A stretch of 64,000 nucleotides of DNA, taken from HGM04593 sp045660825. Lineage in GTDB: Bacteria > Bacteroidota > Bacteroidia > Bacteroidales > Bacteroidaceae. Positions 32,956-42,513 of the stretch are shown here, one piece after another. The translations under genes and the position numbers were made by a program. The DNA lies in NCBI GenBank assembly GCA_045660825.1, contig JAZREN010000008.1, positions 17,709 to 81,708 of the forward strand. Reading direction: 5' to 3'. The notes beneath the pieces were generated by a model. That model saw only the letters and a program-made list of their open reading frames with translations. It was not told the DNA's origin and ran no database searches. How positions within the stretch are numbered: position 1 is the stretch's first letter; every line of letters begins with the position of its first letter.

Positions 32956-35223
32956 TTACTTGAACTCCAGTATTCCGCCGTTAATGATGTTATTGTGAGT
33001 TATTGTAGTGCCTTTTATGCGTTTGCCGTTGAGGCGCGGCTTGGGTTTTTTCTTTCCTTTAGATTCTTCACTGCGTTCAGAATGACAGACTTTTTTGTCA
33101 TTTCGATGGAGCGTAGCGACTGAGAAATCTCTTTCAGCTTTTTGAGATTTCTCCTCCTTACATTCGTCAGAATGACAGGTAATTGTAAACTCCTTTCCAT
33201 TCGCAAGGTGTAGCTTTACCTCGGGGAACAGCGGCATGCCAAGCTCATATTCTCCGCCACAGGGGTTGACGGGGTAGAATCCCATTGCACTCATCACATA
33301 CCATGCCGACATCTGTCCGCAGTCCTCGTTGCCGCAAACGCCGTCGGGACTGTTGCGGTACATCTCCTTCATAATCTGCTGCACATATTGCCTTGTCTTC
33401 CCGGGCTTGCCGATACGGTTGAACAGGTAGGCTACGTGGTGGCTGGGCTCGTTGCCGTGGGCATATTGCCCAATCATTCCTGTGCTGAAGATTGGCAGTT
33501 CGTCGTTTTCGCTCGGTGAGTAGGTGAACATGCTGTCGAGTTTCTGCTCAAAACGCTTCTTTCCCATCAGTTCTATAAGCCCATCAATGTCGTGTTGCAC
33601 GCTCCACATATAATGCCATGCGTTGCTCTCGCAAATGTGTGGGGTATATTCGTCGGGGGTGAACCCTGGCTGGAACTCGCCCTTGCTGTCGCGCGGCTGC
33701 ATGAATGTTGTGGCGGGGTTGTATTGGTTGCGCCAGTTCACGGCACGGTGGTAGAACACAGTGGCAATGCTGTCATGTCCCATAGCTTCGGCCATGCGTG
33801 CTATGCAGTAGTCGTCATAGGAATACTCCAGGGTGCGCGACATTGCCCAGTTGTCGGCATTGTATGGGTCAACGACATCGTATGGCACGTAGCCGTTCTC
33901 CTTATATAACCCTATGCCACGGTATTCGTCGCAGTTTGCTGTGGCAACACATGCTGCAAGTGCCTTTTCGGCATCGAAACCGGCGAAGCCTTTGAGGTAG
34001 GCATCGGCAATCACCGGCACGGAGTGGTAGCCAATCATCATGTCGGTCTCGCTGCCCCACATGTTCCATACCGGCAGGCGCCCGTGCTGCTCATAGTGGA
34101 CAATGAATGAGTTTATCATGTCATCGACCAGCTCGGGCGCGGTGTAGGTGAAAAGCGGATGCGCCGCACGGAATGTATCCCACAGCGAGAAGGTTGAGTA
34201 GTTCTGCCATCCATCGGCAGTGTGGTTTTGCTTGTCGGCGCCGCGGTATGTGCTATCGACATCGCAAAAGAGGGTGGGGGCAATCATTGTGCGGTAGAGT
34301 GCTGTGTAGAAGCATATTTGCTCGTCCTTTGTACCGCCTTTTACCTCAATGCTCCCTAGCCGATTGTTCCAATGTTCTTGTGTCGCCGTGCGGTAAAGGT
34401 CAAAGTTGTTGTGCGGTGCTTCGGCGGCAAGGTTCTTTGCTGCACCCTCAAGCCCGGTGCCCGAGAGGGCAGTTGTAACGGTGAGCTCCCTGCTTTCGTC
34501 AAGGGCGAAAGTCATAGTTGCCACACCAGGCATAATCCATATGTTGCCGTTGCGTATAACTTGTATTGAATCGCACTTGAATGATGTTATAGGCCTTGAA
34601 AAGCGTGTGCGGAAGTATACCTCCTGTCCGCGTGCCCAACCGTTGGAGTGGCGGTAGCCCTCAATGGTGTAACTGTCGATGATGGCGATGTGGGTGGCTT
34701 GTGTGGCATCCCAGTTGGTTGCCTTGCCAAGGTTAAGCAGCACCGTTGCTGTGTCGGTGGGATAGGTGTAACGCTGTACTCCGCAACGCTCCGTGGCGGT
34801 CAGTTCCACATCAATGCCGTAACTCTCCAGATGCACGCGGTAATATCCCGCTTCGCACTTCTCGCGCTCGTGGCTGAATGTGGAGTGCACTCCCAATGGC
34901 TTTGCTGCAATCTTCAGTGGATAGGTGACTGGCATGAAACTGATGTCGTAGAGGTCGCCGGCACCAGTGCCGCTAAGGTGTGTGTGGCTGAACCCTGCAA
35001 TGGTGCTGTCGGGGTAGAAATATCCCGCAATCCTGTCCCAACCGGGCAGTCCGTTGTCGGGGCTCAGCTGTACCATGCCGAATGGGGCTTGTGCTCCGGG
35101 ATAGACATTGCCCTTGCCGTCGGTGCCTATGAGTGGGTTCACTAGCGAGGCGTAGTCAATCTCCTGCGCTGTGGCTGCAATGCATAGCAAGATAGCGCAT
35201 ATGGTTGAAATGATTTTTTTCAT
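32956..35223 (-). CDS. Glycoside hydrolase family 92 alpha-mannosidase with repeat insertion
   Basis: A 755-residue exported exo-alpha-mannosidase (GH92), acting on host or yeast mannose glycans in a Ca2+-dependent way. Signal peptide MKKIISTICAILLCIAATAQ. Family motifs: LIGTDGKGNVYPGAQAPFGM near the N-terminus, HGNEPSHHVAYLFN, and GNEDCGQMSAWYVMSAMGFYP in the catalytic barrel. Between the usual strands KEFTIT and RLNGKRIKG lie ~45 extra residues including CHSERSEESKG; they are encoded by a dispersed repeat at 33063-33177 kept in frame. Activity may survive because the insert is in the last beta domain. The start at 35223 begins the signal peptide. Confidence 0.93.
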   Translation of the reverse strand: MKKIISTICAILLCIAATAQEIDYASLVNPLIGTDGKGNVYPGAQAPFGMVQLSPDNGLPGWDRIAGYFYPDSTIAGFSHTHLSGTGAGDLYDISFMPVTYPLKIAAKPLGVHSTFSHEREKCEAGYYRVHLESYGIDVELTATERCGVQRYTYPTDTATVLLNLGKATNWDATQATHIAIIDSYTIEGYRHSNGWARGQEVYFRTRFSRPITSFKCDSIQVIRNGNIWIMPGVATMTFALDESRELTVTTALSGTGLEGAAKNLAAEAPHNNFDLYRTATQEHWNNRLGSIEVKGGTKDEQICFYTALYRTMIAPTLFCDVDSTYRGADKQNHTADGWQNYSTFSLWDTFRAAHPLFTYTAPELVDDMINSFIVHYEQHGRLPVWNMWGSETDMMIGYHSVPVIADAYLKGFAGFDAEKALAACVATANCDEYRGIGLYKENGYVPYDVVDPYNADNWAMSRTLEYSYDDYCIARMAEAMGHDSIATVFYHRAVNWRNQYNPATTFMQPRDSKGEFQPGFTPDEYTPHICESNAWHYMWSVQHDIDGLIELMGKKRFEQKLDSMFTYSPSENDELPIFSTGMIGQYAHGNEPSHHVAYLFNRIGKPGKTRQYVQQIMKEMYRNSPDGVCGNEDCGQMSAWYVMSAMGFYPVNPCGGEYELGMPLFPEVKLHLANGKEFTITCHSDECKEEKSQKAERDFSVATLHRNDKKVCHSERSEESKGKKKPKPRLNGKRIKGTTITHNNIINGGILEFK
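33063..33177. repeat. Dispersed repeat inserted in the GH92 coding region
   Basis: An element at 33096-33177 bounded by TGTCATTTCGA and TCAGAATGACA, with an internal perfect hairpin GAGAAATCTC / GAGATTTCTC. It abuts a partial copy at 33063-33086. Related copies are at 3451-3507, 7039-7265 and within 48.3-48.7 kb. Read on the minus strand it encodes HSERSEES. Confidence 0.8.
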
Positions 35224-35261
35224 AGTATTGGGGTTGTTGATTGCGAAGATAGCAAAAAAAG

Positions 35262-35287
35262 AAAAACGAGGCAAACGCCTCGTTTTT
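35262..35287. terminator. Terminator after the permease gene
   Basis: AAAAACGAGGC (35262-35272) and GCCTCGTTTTT (35277-35287) are perfect complements with a four-base loop. On the minus strand it is nine bases past the permease stop and is followed by T-runs; it works in both directions. Confidence 0.9.
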
Positions 35288-35296
35288 ACTGTTTAT

Positions 35297-36754
35297 TTAT
35301 TGCTGTTTCTCAAAATGGAACGGCTCGAACTGCGAATCCTTGTCAACCCAATGTGGCTTGCGCATTGCATAGATAACGAACGGTGCGCCTGTGACCACAA
35401 TACAGCCGATTATGAGCACTGCATACCACACCGCGTTGCTTCCAACCGCAATCTGCGCCGGTGGAATGAAACTGAGTACAAAGGCGAGCAAACTGCCAAG
35501 GAAACCAACACCAGATACCAACCACATGAGGCCGTTGCCGCTCTTGCCAAGGCGGAAGGGACGTGGAGCATCCTTCATGTTATAGCGCAGATAGATGGCT
35601 GCGGCAAACATGAGAAGGTACATTATGAGGTAGAGTAGCACTGTGAGCTGTGAGAGAATCTGGTAGAAACTCTGTACCGATGGCATGATGACGAACAAAA
35701 GGCTCAACAATGTCACAACGCCGCCCTGAATGAGCAGGATGTTCTTCTGTACGCCAAGCTTGTTGCTCTTCTGCATGAACGGTGGCAAATAACCGGCCTT
35801 GCCCACTGCAAATATACCTTTTGAAGGGCCCGATACCCATGTGAGTACTCCTGCAAGCACGCCAAATGCAAGCGCAATGGCAATGATTGGCGACAGCCAT
35901 GACATCCTTATGAACTTGAAGTAGTTGTCGAAACCAACAAGCAGGCTCTGTGTGAGGTTGATGTCCTTCTGTGGTATGATGATGCCTAGCGAGAATGTTC
36001 CAAGTACAAAGATGAGCACGGTGATTATGGCACCCAAGAACACTGCTTTGGGGTAGTTCTTGCTTGGGTTTTCCATATCCTTTACGTGGATACCTGTCAT
36101 CTCCATTCCGGCATAGAAAAGGAAGATACCCGATGCAAGTACAAGATTATCGAGTTTGGTGATGTCGGGGAAGAAATCGCCGCCAAAGTCCATCTGTGAC
36201 TTGCCGCCCCCGATGAGGTAGATGATTGCAAGCAGCACAAGCAACGCTGCGGGGATGATGGTTCCTATGAGACCACCTACTTTCGCCACTTTGCTCACCC
36301 AACCGAGTCCCTTTAGGGAGATGTATGTCGCTATCCAGTAGATGGCAAGCACTACCACAAGAGTGTAGAACTTGTTCGATGCCAATGACATGTCGGCAGT
36401 GTCGTTCATTCCGATGAAGGCCAGTGACACGGCACCGAATGTCAATACTGTAGGGTACCAGATGGTGCTCTCAACCCACTGCAGCCAAATGGCAACGAAG
36501 CCAAGACGCTTGCCGAACGCTTCGCCCACCCATCGGAACACACCGCCTTGCTTGTCCTGGAACATTGCTGCAAGTTCGGCTGCCACAAACGAGGTTGGAA
36601 TAAGGAATACAAGTGCTGCAAACAGGTAATAGAATGCCGAACTGATGCCATATTCGGCCTCGGCGGGTAATCCGCGCAGCGACACAACGGCAGTGACGTT
36701 CATGATTGCCAATGTTGCCACGCCCATTTTTACGGTTTTTGTTAATGTTGACAT
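35297..36754 (-). CDS. APC-family amino acid permease, GadC-like
   Basis: A 485-residue inner-membrane transporter with about 12 membrane helices of the amino acid-polyamine-organocation family. The segment FQDKQGGVFRWVGEAFG and the SGIFLFYAGMEMTGIHVKDMENP motif resemble the glutamate:GABA antiporter branch. The likely role is amino acid uptake or exchange, possibly glutamate/GABA. No glutamate decarboxylase gene is adjacent, so the substrate remains open. The start at 36754 is used because the upstream 14 residues lack family support. Confidence 0.85.
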   Translation of the reverse strand: MSTLTKTVKMGVATLAIMNVTAVVSLRGLPAEAEYGISSAFYYLFAALVFLIPTSFVAAELAAMFQDKQGGVFRWVGEAFGKRLGFVAIWLQWVESTIWYPTVLTFGAVSLAFIGMNDTADMSLASNKFYTLVVVLAIYWIATYISLKGLGWVSKVAKVGGLIGTIIPAALLVLLAIIYLIGGGKSQMDFGGDFFPDITKLDNLVLASGIFLFYAGMEMTGIHVKDMENPSKNYPKAVFLGAIITVLIFVLGTFSLGIIIPQKDINLTQSLLVGFDNYFKFIRMSWLSPIIAIALAFGVLAGVLTWVSGPSKGIFAVGKAGYLPPFMQKSNKLGVQKNILLIQGGVVTLLSLLFVIMPSVQSFYQILSQLTVLLYLIMYLLMFAAAIYLRYNMKDAPRPFRLGKSGNGLMWLVSGVGFLGSLLAFVLSFIPPAQIAVGSNAVWYAVLIIGCIVVTGAPFVIYAMRKPHWVDKDSQFEPFHFEKQQ

Positions 36755-36815
36755 AGTTATCCTTTTTTTGATGGTTATAATCGTAAAGAATAACACTGCC
36801 GCGGAACATATGGTT

Positions 36816-36859
36816 CAACAAAAAGATGGCACACTTTCTTGTGCGCCACCTTTTTGTTG
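36816..36859 (-). terminator. Terminator of the PFOR gene
   Basis: A 19-base stem (36816-36834 with 36841-36859) with two A-C mismatches and loop TTTCTT; the ends carry CAACAAAAAG / CTTTTTGTTG. It lies between the PFOR stop (36918) and the permease gene. Confidence 0.75.
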
Positions 36860-36917
36860 GTATTATAGAACTTTAGAGATTTCTCCCTTTGGTTCGAAAT
36901 GAAAAATTTGATAATTC

Positions 36918-39900
36918 TTATTCTTCAGTATCCTTGCTCCAGTTGAGCTTTGCCATGCGCTGGTAGCTTGCATAGCGCTTCTGTGCCATCTCCTGGGCTG
37001 CATCGAACAATTCGCCGGCCTCTGCAGGGAACTGCTTTGCAAGTGATGCATATCGTACCTCGCCCTGCAGGAACTCCTGGAACTTGTCCCACTGTGGCTC
37101 CTTGCTGTCGAGTGTGAATGGGTTCTTGCCCTCCTCCTCGAGTGCAGGGTTGTAACGCCACAAGTGCCAGTAACCGCACTCAACGGCTGCAGCCTGCTCG
37201 GCCTGTGCCTTGCCCATACCGCGCTTGATACCGTGGTTGATACATGGAGCATATGCAATTACCAATGATGGACCCGGGTAAGCCTCGGCCTCGCGGATAG
37301 CCTTCAAGCACTGGTCATAGCTTGCACCCATTGCAATCTGTGCCACGTATACATAACCATATGTTGTTGCAATCATACCAAGGTCTTTCTTGCGTATGCG
37401 CTTGCCCGATGCAGCGAACTTGGCAATGGCACCAAGAGGTGTTGCTTTTGATGACTGACCGCCGGTGTTAGAGTAAACCTCGGTGTCGAGAACAAGGATG
37501 TTCACATCCTCGCCCGATGCGATTACGTGGTCGAGACCGCCGTAGCCGATGTCGTATGATGCACCGTCACCACCGATAATCCACTGTGAACGTTTAACGA
37601 TGTACTGCTTGATGTCGAGAATCTGCTTGCATGTGTCGCAACCGCAAGCCTCGCAGGCCTCTATGATTGCAGGAGCAACCTCCTTTGTCACCTCGGCATT
37701 GTTCTTGTTCTCAATCCACTTCTGTGCAAGAGCCTTGAGCTCGTCTGTGCAGCCTGCGCATGCCTGAACCTCGGTAAAGAGTCTCTCAAGACGCTCGCGC
37801 ATCTTGTTCTCTGCAAGCTTCATACCCAAACCGAACTCGCAGAAGTCCTCGAACAGTGAGTTTGCCCATGTAGGACCTTCGCCCTTCTCGTTGGTTGTAT
37901 ATGGTGTTGAAGGTACTGAACCTGTGTAGATTGAAGAACAGCCTGTTGCGTTGGCAACGATCTCGCGCTCGCCGAAGAGCTGTGTCAACAGCTTCACGTA
38001 TGGGGTCTCACCACAGCCTGAACATGCACCCGAGAACTCAAAGAGTGGAGTAGCGAACTGTGAGTTCTTTGGATTGCTCTTCACGTCAACAAGGTGCTGC
38101 TTGCTCTTCACGTTCTTCACGCAGTAATCCCAGTTTGCAGCCTCGCCTCTCTCCTGCTCAAGCGGAACCATTGTGAGGGCCTTGCCGGTCTTTGGATGTC
38201 CTGGGCAGATGTCGGCACAGTTGCCGCAGCCAAGACAGTCGAGCACGCTCACCTGAATGCGGAAGTGCATGCCCTTCATTGCTGCAGGAGCCTTCATTTC
38301 AATCTTGTCGGCATTGAGTCCGGCAGCCTCCTGCTCATCCATTACAATTGGGCGGATTGCAGCGTGAGGACATACGAAAGCACAACGGTTACACTGTATA
38401 CAGCTCTCCATGTTCCACTTTGGAACGAAAGCGCTCACGCCACGCTTCTCGTAAGCCGATGTACCAACAGGCCATGTGCCGTCTTCCAATCCCTTGAATG
38501 CCGAAACGGGGAGTTTATCACCCTCCTGCGCGTTGATTGTACGTACAATCTTTGTGATGAACTCAGGCTCGTCGCGCTTAACCTCTACATCGTCAGGCAA
38601 GTTTGCCCATGCGGGGTCGATAACGAGTTTCTGGTATTCGCCACCACGGTCAACAGCAGCATTGTTCTTGTCAACCACGTCCTGACCCTTCTTGCCGTAT
38701 GATTTCACGATGAACTTCTTCATCTGCTCAACGGCAAGCTCTACAGGGATTACACCGGTGATGCGGAAGAATGCACTCTGCAGAATGGTGTTTGTGCGGT
38801 TGCCCAAGCCAATCTCCTGTGCAATCTTTGTTGCGTTGATGTAGTATACGCTGATATTCTTCTGTGCAAAGCATCTCTTCACCTTGTTAGGCAGGTTCTT
38901 TGCAAGCTCCTCACCCTCCCACACTGTGTTCAAGAGGAATGTACCGCCGTTCTGCAAACCGCGTGTAACGTCATACATCTTCAGGTATGCCTGTACGTGG
39001 CAGGCTACAAAGTTAGGAGTGTTCACCAAGTATGTGCTGCGTATCGGGTTGTCACCGAAACGCAAGTGTGAGCAGGTGAAACCGCCCGATTTCTTTGAGT
39101 CGTAAGAGAAATAAGCCTGGCAATATTTTTCGGTGTTCTCACCAATGATCTTTACAGAGTTCTTGTTTGCACCCACTGTACCATCGGCACCAAGACCGTA
39201 GAACTTGGCCTCGAACATGCCGTCAACCACAGCAATCTCCTCCTTCTTGGGGAGTGAGAGGAAGGTAACGTCGTCCACGATACCAATTGTAAAGTGGTTC
39301 TTTGGCTCGGGCAATGCAAGGTTCTCATATACACCCATGATGAGCGCCGGTGTTGTGTCGTTTGCAGCCAATGCGAAACGTCCACCAACGATTGTGGGGT
39401 TGAGCTCTCTGAGTTCTGGAGTGCTTGAGAATGCCTCAACAACATCCAGGTACAAAGGCTCGCCGTTGCTGCCGGGCTCTTTTGTGCGGTCAAGTACAGC
39501 AATGCGCTTCACTGTCTTTGGCATTACCGCTGCAAGGTATTTTACCGAGAATGGACGGTACAGGTGAACGCTTACCAAACCAACCTTCTCGCCGCGTGCC
39601 ATCATGTAGTCGATAGCCTCTTTGATAGCCTCGGTTGCCGAACCCATGACAACGATTACGCGGTCGGCATCCTCGGCACCATAATATGTGAAAGGTGCAT
39701 ATTTGCGGCCTGTGATGGCTGAAATCTTCTCCATGTACTCAGCAACGATGTCGGGAACAGCATTGTAGAATGGGTTCTCGCTCTCCTTGTGTGTGAAGAA
39801 TGTCTCGGGGTTCTCTGCTGTACCGCGCACAACAGGGTGTGTGGGGCTCAACGCTCTGTCGCGGAAATCCTGGATATAGCTCCAGTCAACGAGTGGAGCA

Positions 39901-40478
39901 ATGTCCTCCTGCTCAAGGAGCTCGATTTTCTGTATCTCGTGCGATGTGCGGAATCCGTCGAAGAAGTTAAGGAATGGGATGCGGCTCTTGAGTGTCGCAA
40001 GGTGTGCAACGGGAGCAAGGTCCATCACCTCCTGTACCGAACCCTCGCAAAGCATTGCAAAACCTGTCTGGCGGCAAGCCATAACGTCCATGTGGTCACC
40101 GAATATACTCAATGAGTTACCTGCAAGCGAACGTGCCGATACGTGGAACACTGTTGGCAATTTCTCGCCGGCAATCTTGTACATGTTAGGAATCATGAGC
40201 AGCAAACCCTGCGAAGCGGTGAAGGTGTTTGTCAAGGCACCGGCCTGCAGTGAACCGTGCAGTGCACCCACGGCACCGCCCTCTGACTGCATCTCCTGCA
40301 CCATGACAGTCTCACCGAAAAGGTTCTTGCGGCCTTGTGCCGCCCACTCGTCAACATATTCGGCCATTGTTGATGATGGTGTGATAGGGTAGATGGCTGC
40401 TACCTCGGAAAACATGTAAGCGACATGTGCCGCTGCCTGGTTTCCATCACAAGTAATGAATTTCTTAGTCTTTGTCAT
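36918..40478 (-). CDS. nifJ: Pyruvate:ferredoxin (flavodoxin) oxidoreductase
   Basis: A 1186-residue single-chain PFOR converting pyruvate and CoA to acetyl-CoA and CO2 with reduction of ferredoxin; central to anaerobic energy metabolism. Order of domains: pyrimidine-binding part (AAIYPITPSSTMAEYVDEWA), transketolase-like domain, gamma domain, two [4Fe-4S] motifs (CIQCNRCAFVCP and CLGCGNCADICPG), a third cysteine set (CSGCGET...) and the thiamine-diphosphate domain (GDGASYDIGYGGLDH). Full length for the family. Its own promoter is at 40580. Codons look strongly biased, in line with high expression. Confidence 0.97.
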   Translation of the reverse strand: MTKTKKFITCDGNQAAAHVAYMFSEVAAIYPITPSSTMAEYVDEWAAQGRKNLFGETVMVQEMQSEGGAVGALHGSLQAGALTNTFTASQGLLLMIPNMYKIAGEKLPTVFHVSARSLAGNSLSIFGDHMDVMACRQTGFAMLCEGSVQEVMDLAPVAHLATLKSRIPFLNFFDGFRTSHEIQKIELLEQEDIAPLVDWSYIQDFRDRALSPTHPVVRGTAENPETFFTHKESENPFYNAVPDIVAEYMEKISAITGRKYAPFTYYGAEDADRVIVVMGSATEAIKEAIDYMMARGEKVGLVSVHLYRPFSVKYLAAVMPKTVKRIAVLDRTKEPGSNGEPLYLDVVEAFSSTPELRELNPTIVGGRFALAANDTTPALIMGVYENLALPEPKNHFTIGIVDDVTFLSLPKKEEIAVVDGMFEAKFYGLGADGTVGANKNSVKIIGENTEKYCQAYFSYDSKKSGGFTCSHLRFGDNPIRSTYLVNTPNFVACHVQAYLKMYDVTRGLQNGGTFLLNTVWEGEELAKNLPNKVKRCFAQKNISVYYINATKIAQEIGLGNRTNTILQSAFFRITGVIPVELAVEQMKKFIVKSYGKKGQDVVDKNNAAVDRGGEYQKLVIDPAWANLPDDVEVKRDEPEFITKIVRTINAQEGDKLPVSAFKGLEDGTWPVGTSAYEKRGVSAFVPKWNMESCIQCNRCAFVCPHAAIRPIVMDEQEAAGLNADKIEMKAPAAMKGMHFRIQVSVLDCLGCGNCADICPGHPKTGKALTMVPLEQERGEAANWDYCVKNVKSKQHLVDVKSNPKNSQFATPLFEFSGACSGCGETPYVKLLTQLFGEREIVANATGCSSIYTGSVPSTPYTTNEKGEGPTWANSLFEDFCEFGLGMKLAENKMRERLERLFTEVQACAGCTDELKALAQKWIENKNNAEVTKEVAPAIIEACEACGCDTCKQILDIKQYIVKRSQWIIGGDGASYDIGYGGLDHVIASGEDVNILVLDTEVYSNTGGQSSKATPLGAIAKFAASGKRIRKKDLGMIATTYGYVYVAQIAMGASYDQCLKAIREAEAYPGPSLVIAYAPCINHGIKRGMGKAQAEQAAAVECGYWHLWRYNPALEEEGKNPFTLDSKEPQWDKFQEFLQGEVRYASLAKQFPAEAGELFDAAQEMAQKRYASYQRMAKLNWSKDTEE

Positions 40479-40579
40479 AAAGTAATGATTTATTTCGTTT
40501 ATCTATTTGACACTGAATGCAACGCTTTTTACCATGGTTTTTGTTTTATGAAGCACGGCTGAATAAGCGGTCGTAATCG

Positions 40580-40611
40580 CAAATGTACAAAATAATTAGA
40601 AATACATTAAA
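40580..40611 (-). promoter_or_regulatory. Promoter of the PFOR gene
   Basis: Minus-strand TACATTTG (complement of 40580-40587) with a T-rich -33 region about 21 bases upstream. The leader would be ~95 bases. Confidence 0.55.
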
Positions 40612-40630
40612 AAAATGGCAGAAAAATGAC

Positions 40631-40638
40631 TACTTTTG
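40631..40638 (+). promoter_or_regulatory. -7 element of the GHL10 gene
   Basis: TACTTTTG fits TAnnTTTG and lies 20 bases before the GTG start at 40658. No good -33 match is seen. Confidence 0.5.
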
Positions 40639-40657
40639 TGATAATTTAATTCCAATT

Positions 40658-42385
40658 GTGAACAAGTTACGGCATTTTATGACTTTATTCTTGCTGTTGC
40701 CGCTTTTTGCGGTGGCACAGGATGTCGTGCATGACAACGGAATTGCGTATAAGACAGGGAATTACCGCGGCACATCCCCATCGTCTCCCAAATATGAATA
40801 CCGTGCCGTGTGGCTCACCACAATTGAGAATCTCGACTGGCCTCATTCGCAGGTGAAGACGCCTGCCGACGTCGAAAGGCAAAAGAACGAACTCACCGTT
40901 ATCCTTGACTCTCTGCAGTCTATGCATATAAACACGGTGCTCCTGCAGACAAGAGTGCGTGGCGATGTCATTTACCCGTCGGCAATAGAACCGTTGTCGC
41001 ATGTATTTACAGGTGTGACAGGAAAGTCGCCCGGTTACGACCCTTTGGCTTTTGCCATTGAGGAGTGTCACAAACGTGGCTTGCAGTTGCACGCATGGCT
41101 TGTTACCATGCCAATAGGCAAGGCCGAACATGTGGCGCGCTTGGGCAAGAGTTCGTTGCCAAGAAAGAATGCTGCATTGTGCACCCGCTATAAGGGGGCG
41201 TGGTACATGGAACCGGGCAATCCGGCAACAGCCGATTATATAGCATCACTTGTGAAGGAGATAGTGCAGAATTATGATGTCGATGGCATTCACCTCGATT
41301 ATGTCCGTTACCCCGACAGTGTCGACGGTTACCCCGATGGTTCACTCTATGTAAAACACGGCAGACGCATGTCGCTTGCTGCGTGGCGCCGTTCCAATAT
41401 AACCCGCATTGTAACATCGGTCTATTCAGCTGTGAAGGAACTGAAACCGTGGGTGCGTGTGAGTTGTGCTCCGCTTGGCAAGTACAATAACCTCACGCGT
41501 TATAGTTCTTTGGGGTGGGATGCCTTCAATACCGTCTATCAGGATGCCCAAAGGTGGTTGCGCGATGGTGTGATGGATATTCTTTTCCCAATGCTCTATT
41601 TCTGCGGCGACAATTTCTATCCCTTTGTGCTCGATTGGTGCGAGAACCGTCATGGACGTCACGTGGCGCCCGGAATAGGCATCTACCGTCTCATGCCCGA
41701 GCATGGCGGTTGGCCACAGATTGAGATTGAAAGGCAGTTCCACACCTCGCGCAGTGCCAAAGCCGACGGCATAATGATGTTCCGCACGGCCCATCTTCTG
41801 GGTAATGCAGGTGGAGTGCGCGATGTGTATACGAAAATATATGATACCCCCGCTCTTGTGCCGTCAATGGACTGGATTGCCGATGCGCCTGCTGTGCCGT
41901 CGGTGACAAGTTGTGTGCGAGATGAAAAAAGCGTAACATTGAATTGGAATGCTGTCCGGCCAGTTGATGGTTTCCCTGCTGTGCGTTATAATGTATATGC
42001 CGCAATAGGTGATACGCTTGATGTAAACTCAATTGACAACCTTGTTGCAACATCTTTGCCCGACACTGTATTCTGTTGGTCTTGCCGCAGTGTAAACAAC
42101 ATCACAATGGCTGTTACGGCAGTTGATGCCTGTGGCGTGGAGAGCGAACCGGCCTTTGTACGGGCTACATTCGGTGGTGCAATACACCGTGGCAATATTA
42201 TACTATTGCCAAAACCACGTTCTTGGGGGCAACGCATTGCCGTGAAGGATATCTATGGCCGTGAAGTGTATGCAGGCAGGTATTGCCGTGAATTCAATGT
42301 GTCGGGTTTTGAAACCGGACGTTACACCCTTACAGTGCGCAACCGCCATGGAGCACCGTTGCACAAGGTGGAGTTTGTGAGGTAA
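40658..42385 (+). CDS. GHL10/DUF187 family glycosidase-like protein
   Basis: A secreted protein of 575 residues. The GTG at 40658 gives a complete signal peptide with a basic start (MNKLRHFMTLFLLLPLFAVAQ); an ATG at 40679 lacks the charged residues, and the upstream ATG at 40583 precedes the promoter. Residues ~45-350 are the DUF187/GHL10 barrel: YRAVWLTTIENLDWP, then VDGIHLDYVRYP and ILFPMLYFCGD. A fibronectin-III-like domain (~415-500) and a C-terminal tail with GREVYAGRY follow. Such proteins are thought to cleave cell-wall or glycan chains; the substrate is not known. Confidence 0.85.
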   Translation: MNKLRHFMTLFLLLPLFAVAQDVVHDNGIAYKTGNYRGTSPSSPKYEYRAVWLTTIENLDWPHSQVKTPADVERQKNELTVILDSLQSMHINTVLLQTRVRGDVIYPSAIEPLSHVFTGVTGKSPGYDPLAFAIEECHKRGLQLHAWLVTMPIGKAEHVARLGKSSLPRKNAALCTRYKGAWYMEPGNPATADYIASLVKEIVQNYDVDGIHLDYVRYPDSVDGYPDGSLYVKHGRRMSLAAWRRSNITRIVTSVYSAVKELKPWVRVSCAPLGKYNNLTRYSSLGWDAFNTVYQDAQRWLRDGVMDILFPMLYFCGDNFYPFVLDWCENRHGRHVAPGIGIYRLMPEHGGWPQIEIERQFHTSRSAKADGIMMFRTAHLLGNAGGVRDVYTKIYDTPALVPSMDWIADAPAVPSVTSCVRDEKSVTLNWNAVRPVDGFPAVRYNVYAAIGDTLDVNSIDNLVATSLPDTVFCWSCRSVNNITMAVTAVDACGVESEPAFVRATFGGAIHRGNIILLPKPRSWGQRIAVKDIYGREVYAGRYCREFNVSGFETGRYTLTVRNRHGAPLHKVEFVR

Positions 42386-42386
42386 T

Positions 42387-42440
42387 GTGAAAACTGAAAA
42401 CTGAAAACTGAAAGCGGAAAACTGAAAGCGGAAAACTGAA
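42387..42440. repeat. Short tandem repeat of GAAAACT / GAAAGCG units
   Basis: Seven-base units: GAAAACT occurs three times, followed by alternation of GAAAGCG and GAAAACT, directly after the GHL10 stop codon. Non-coding. Confidence 0.75.
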
Positions 42441-42447
42441 AGGTGAC

Positions 42448-42500
42448 AGCTATATATAAAAACGACGATTGGGCCCCAATCGTCGTTTTTATATATAGCT
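42448..42500. terminator. Long perfect palindromic terminator
   Basis: Bases 42448-42473 are the exact complement of 42475-42500 around one central C. The GC core ACGACGATTGGG is flanked by A and T runs, giving U-tracts on both strands. It separates the convergent GHL10 and MCE genes. Confidence 0.9.
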
Positions 42501-42513
42501 TAATTGATTCTTT

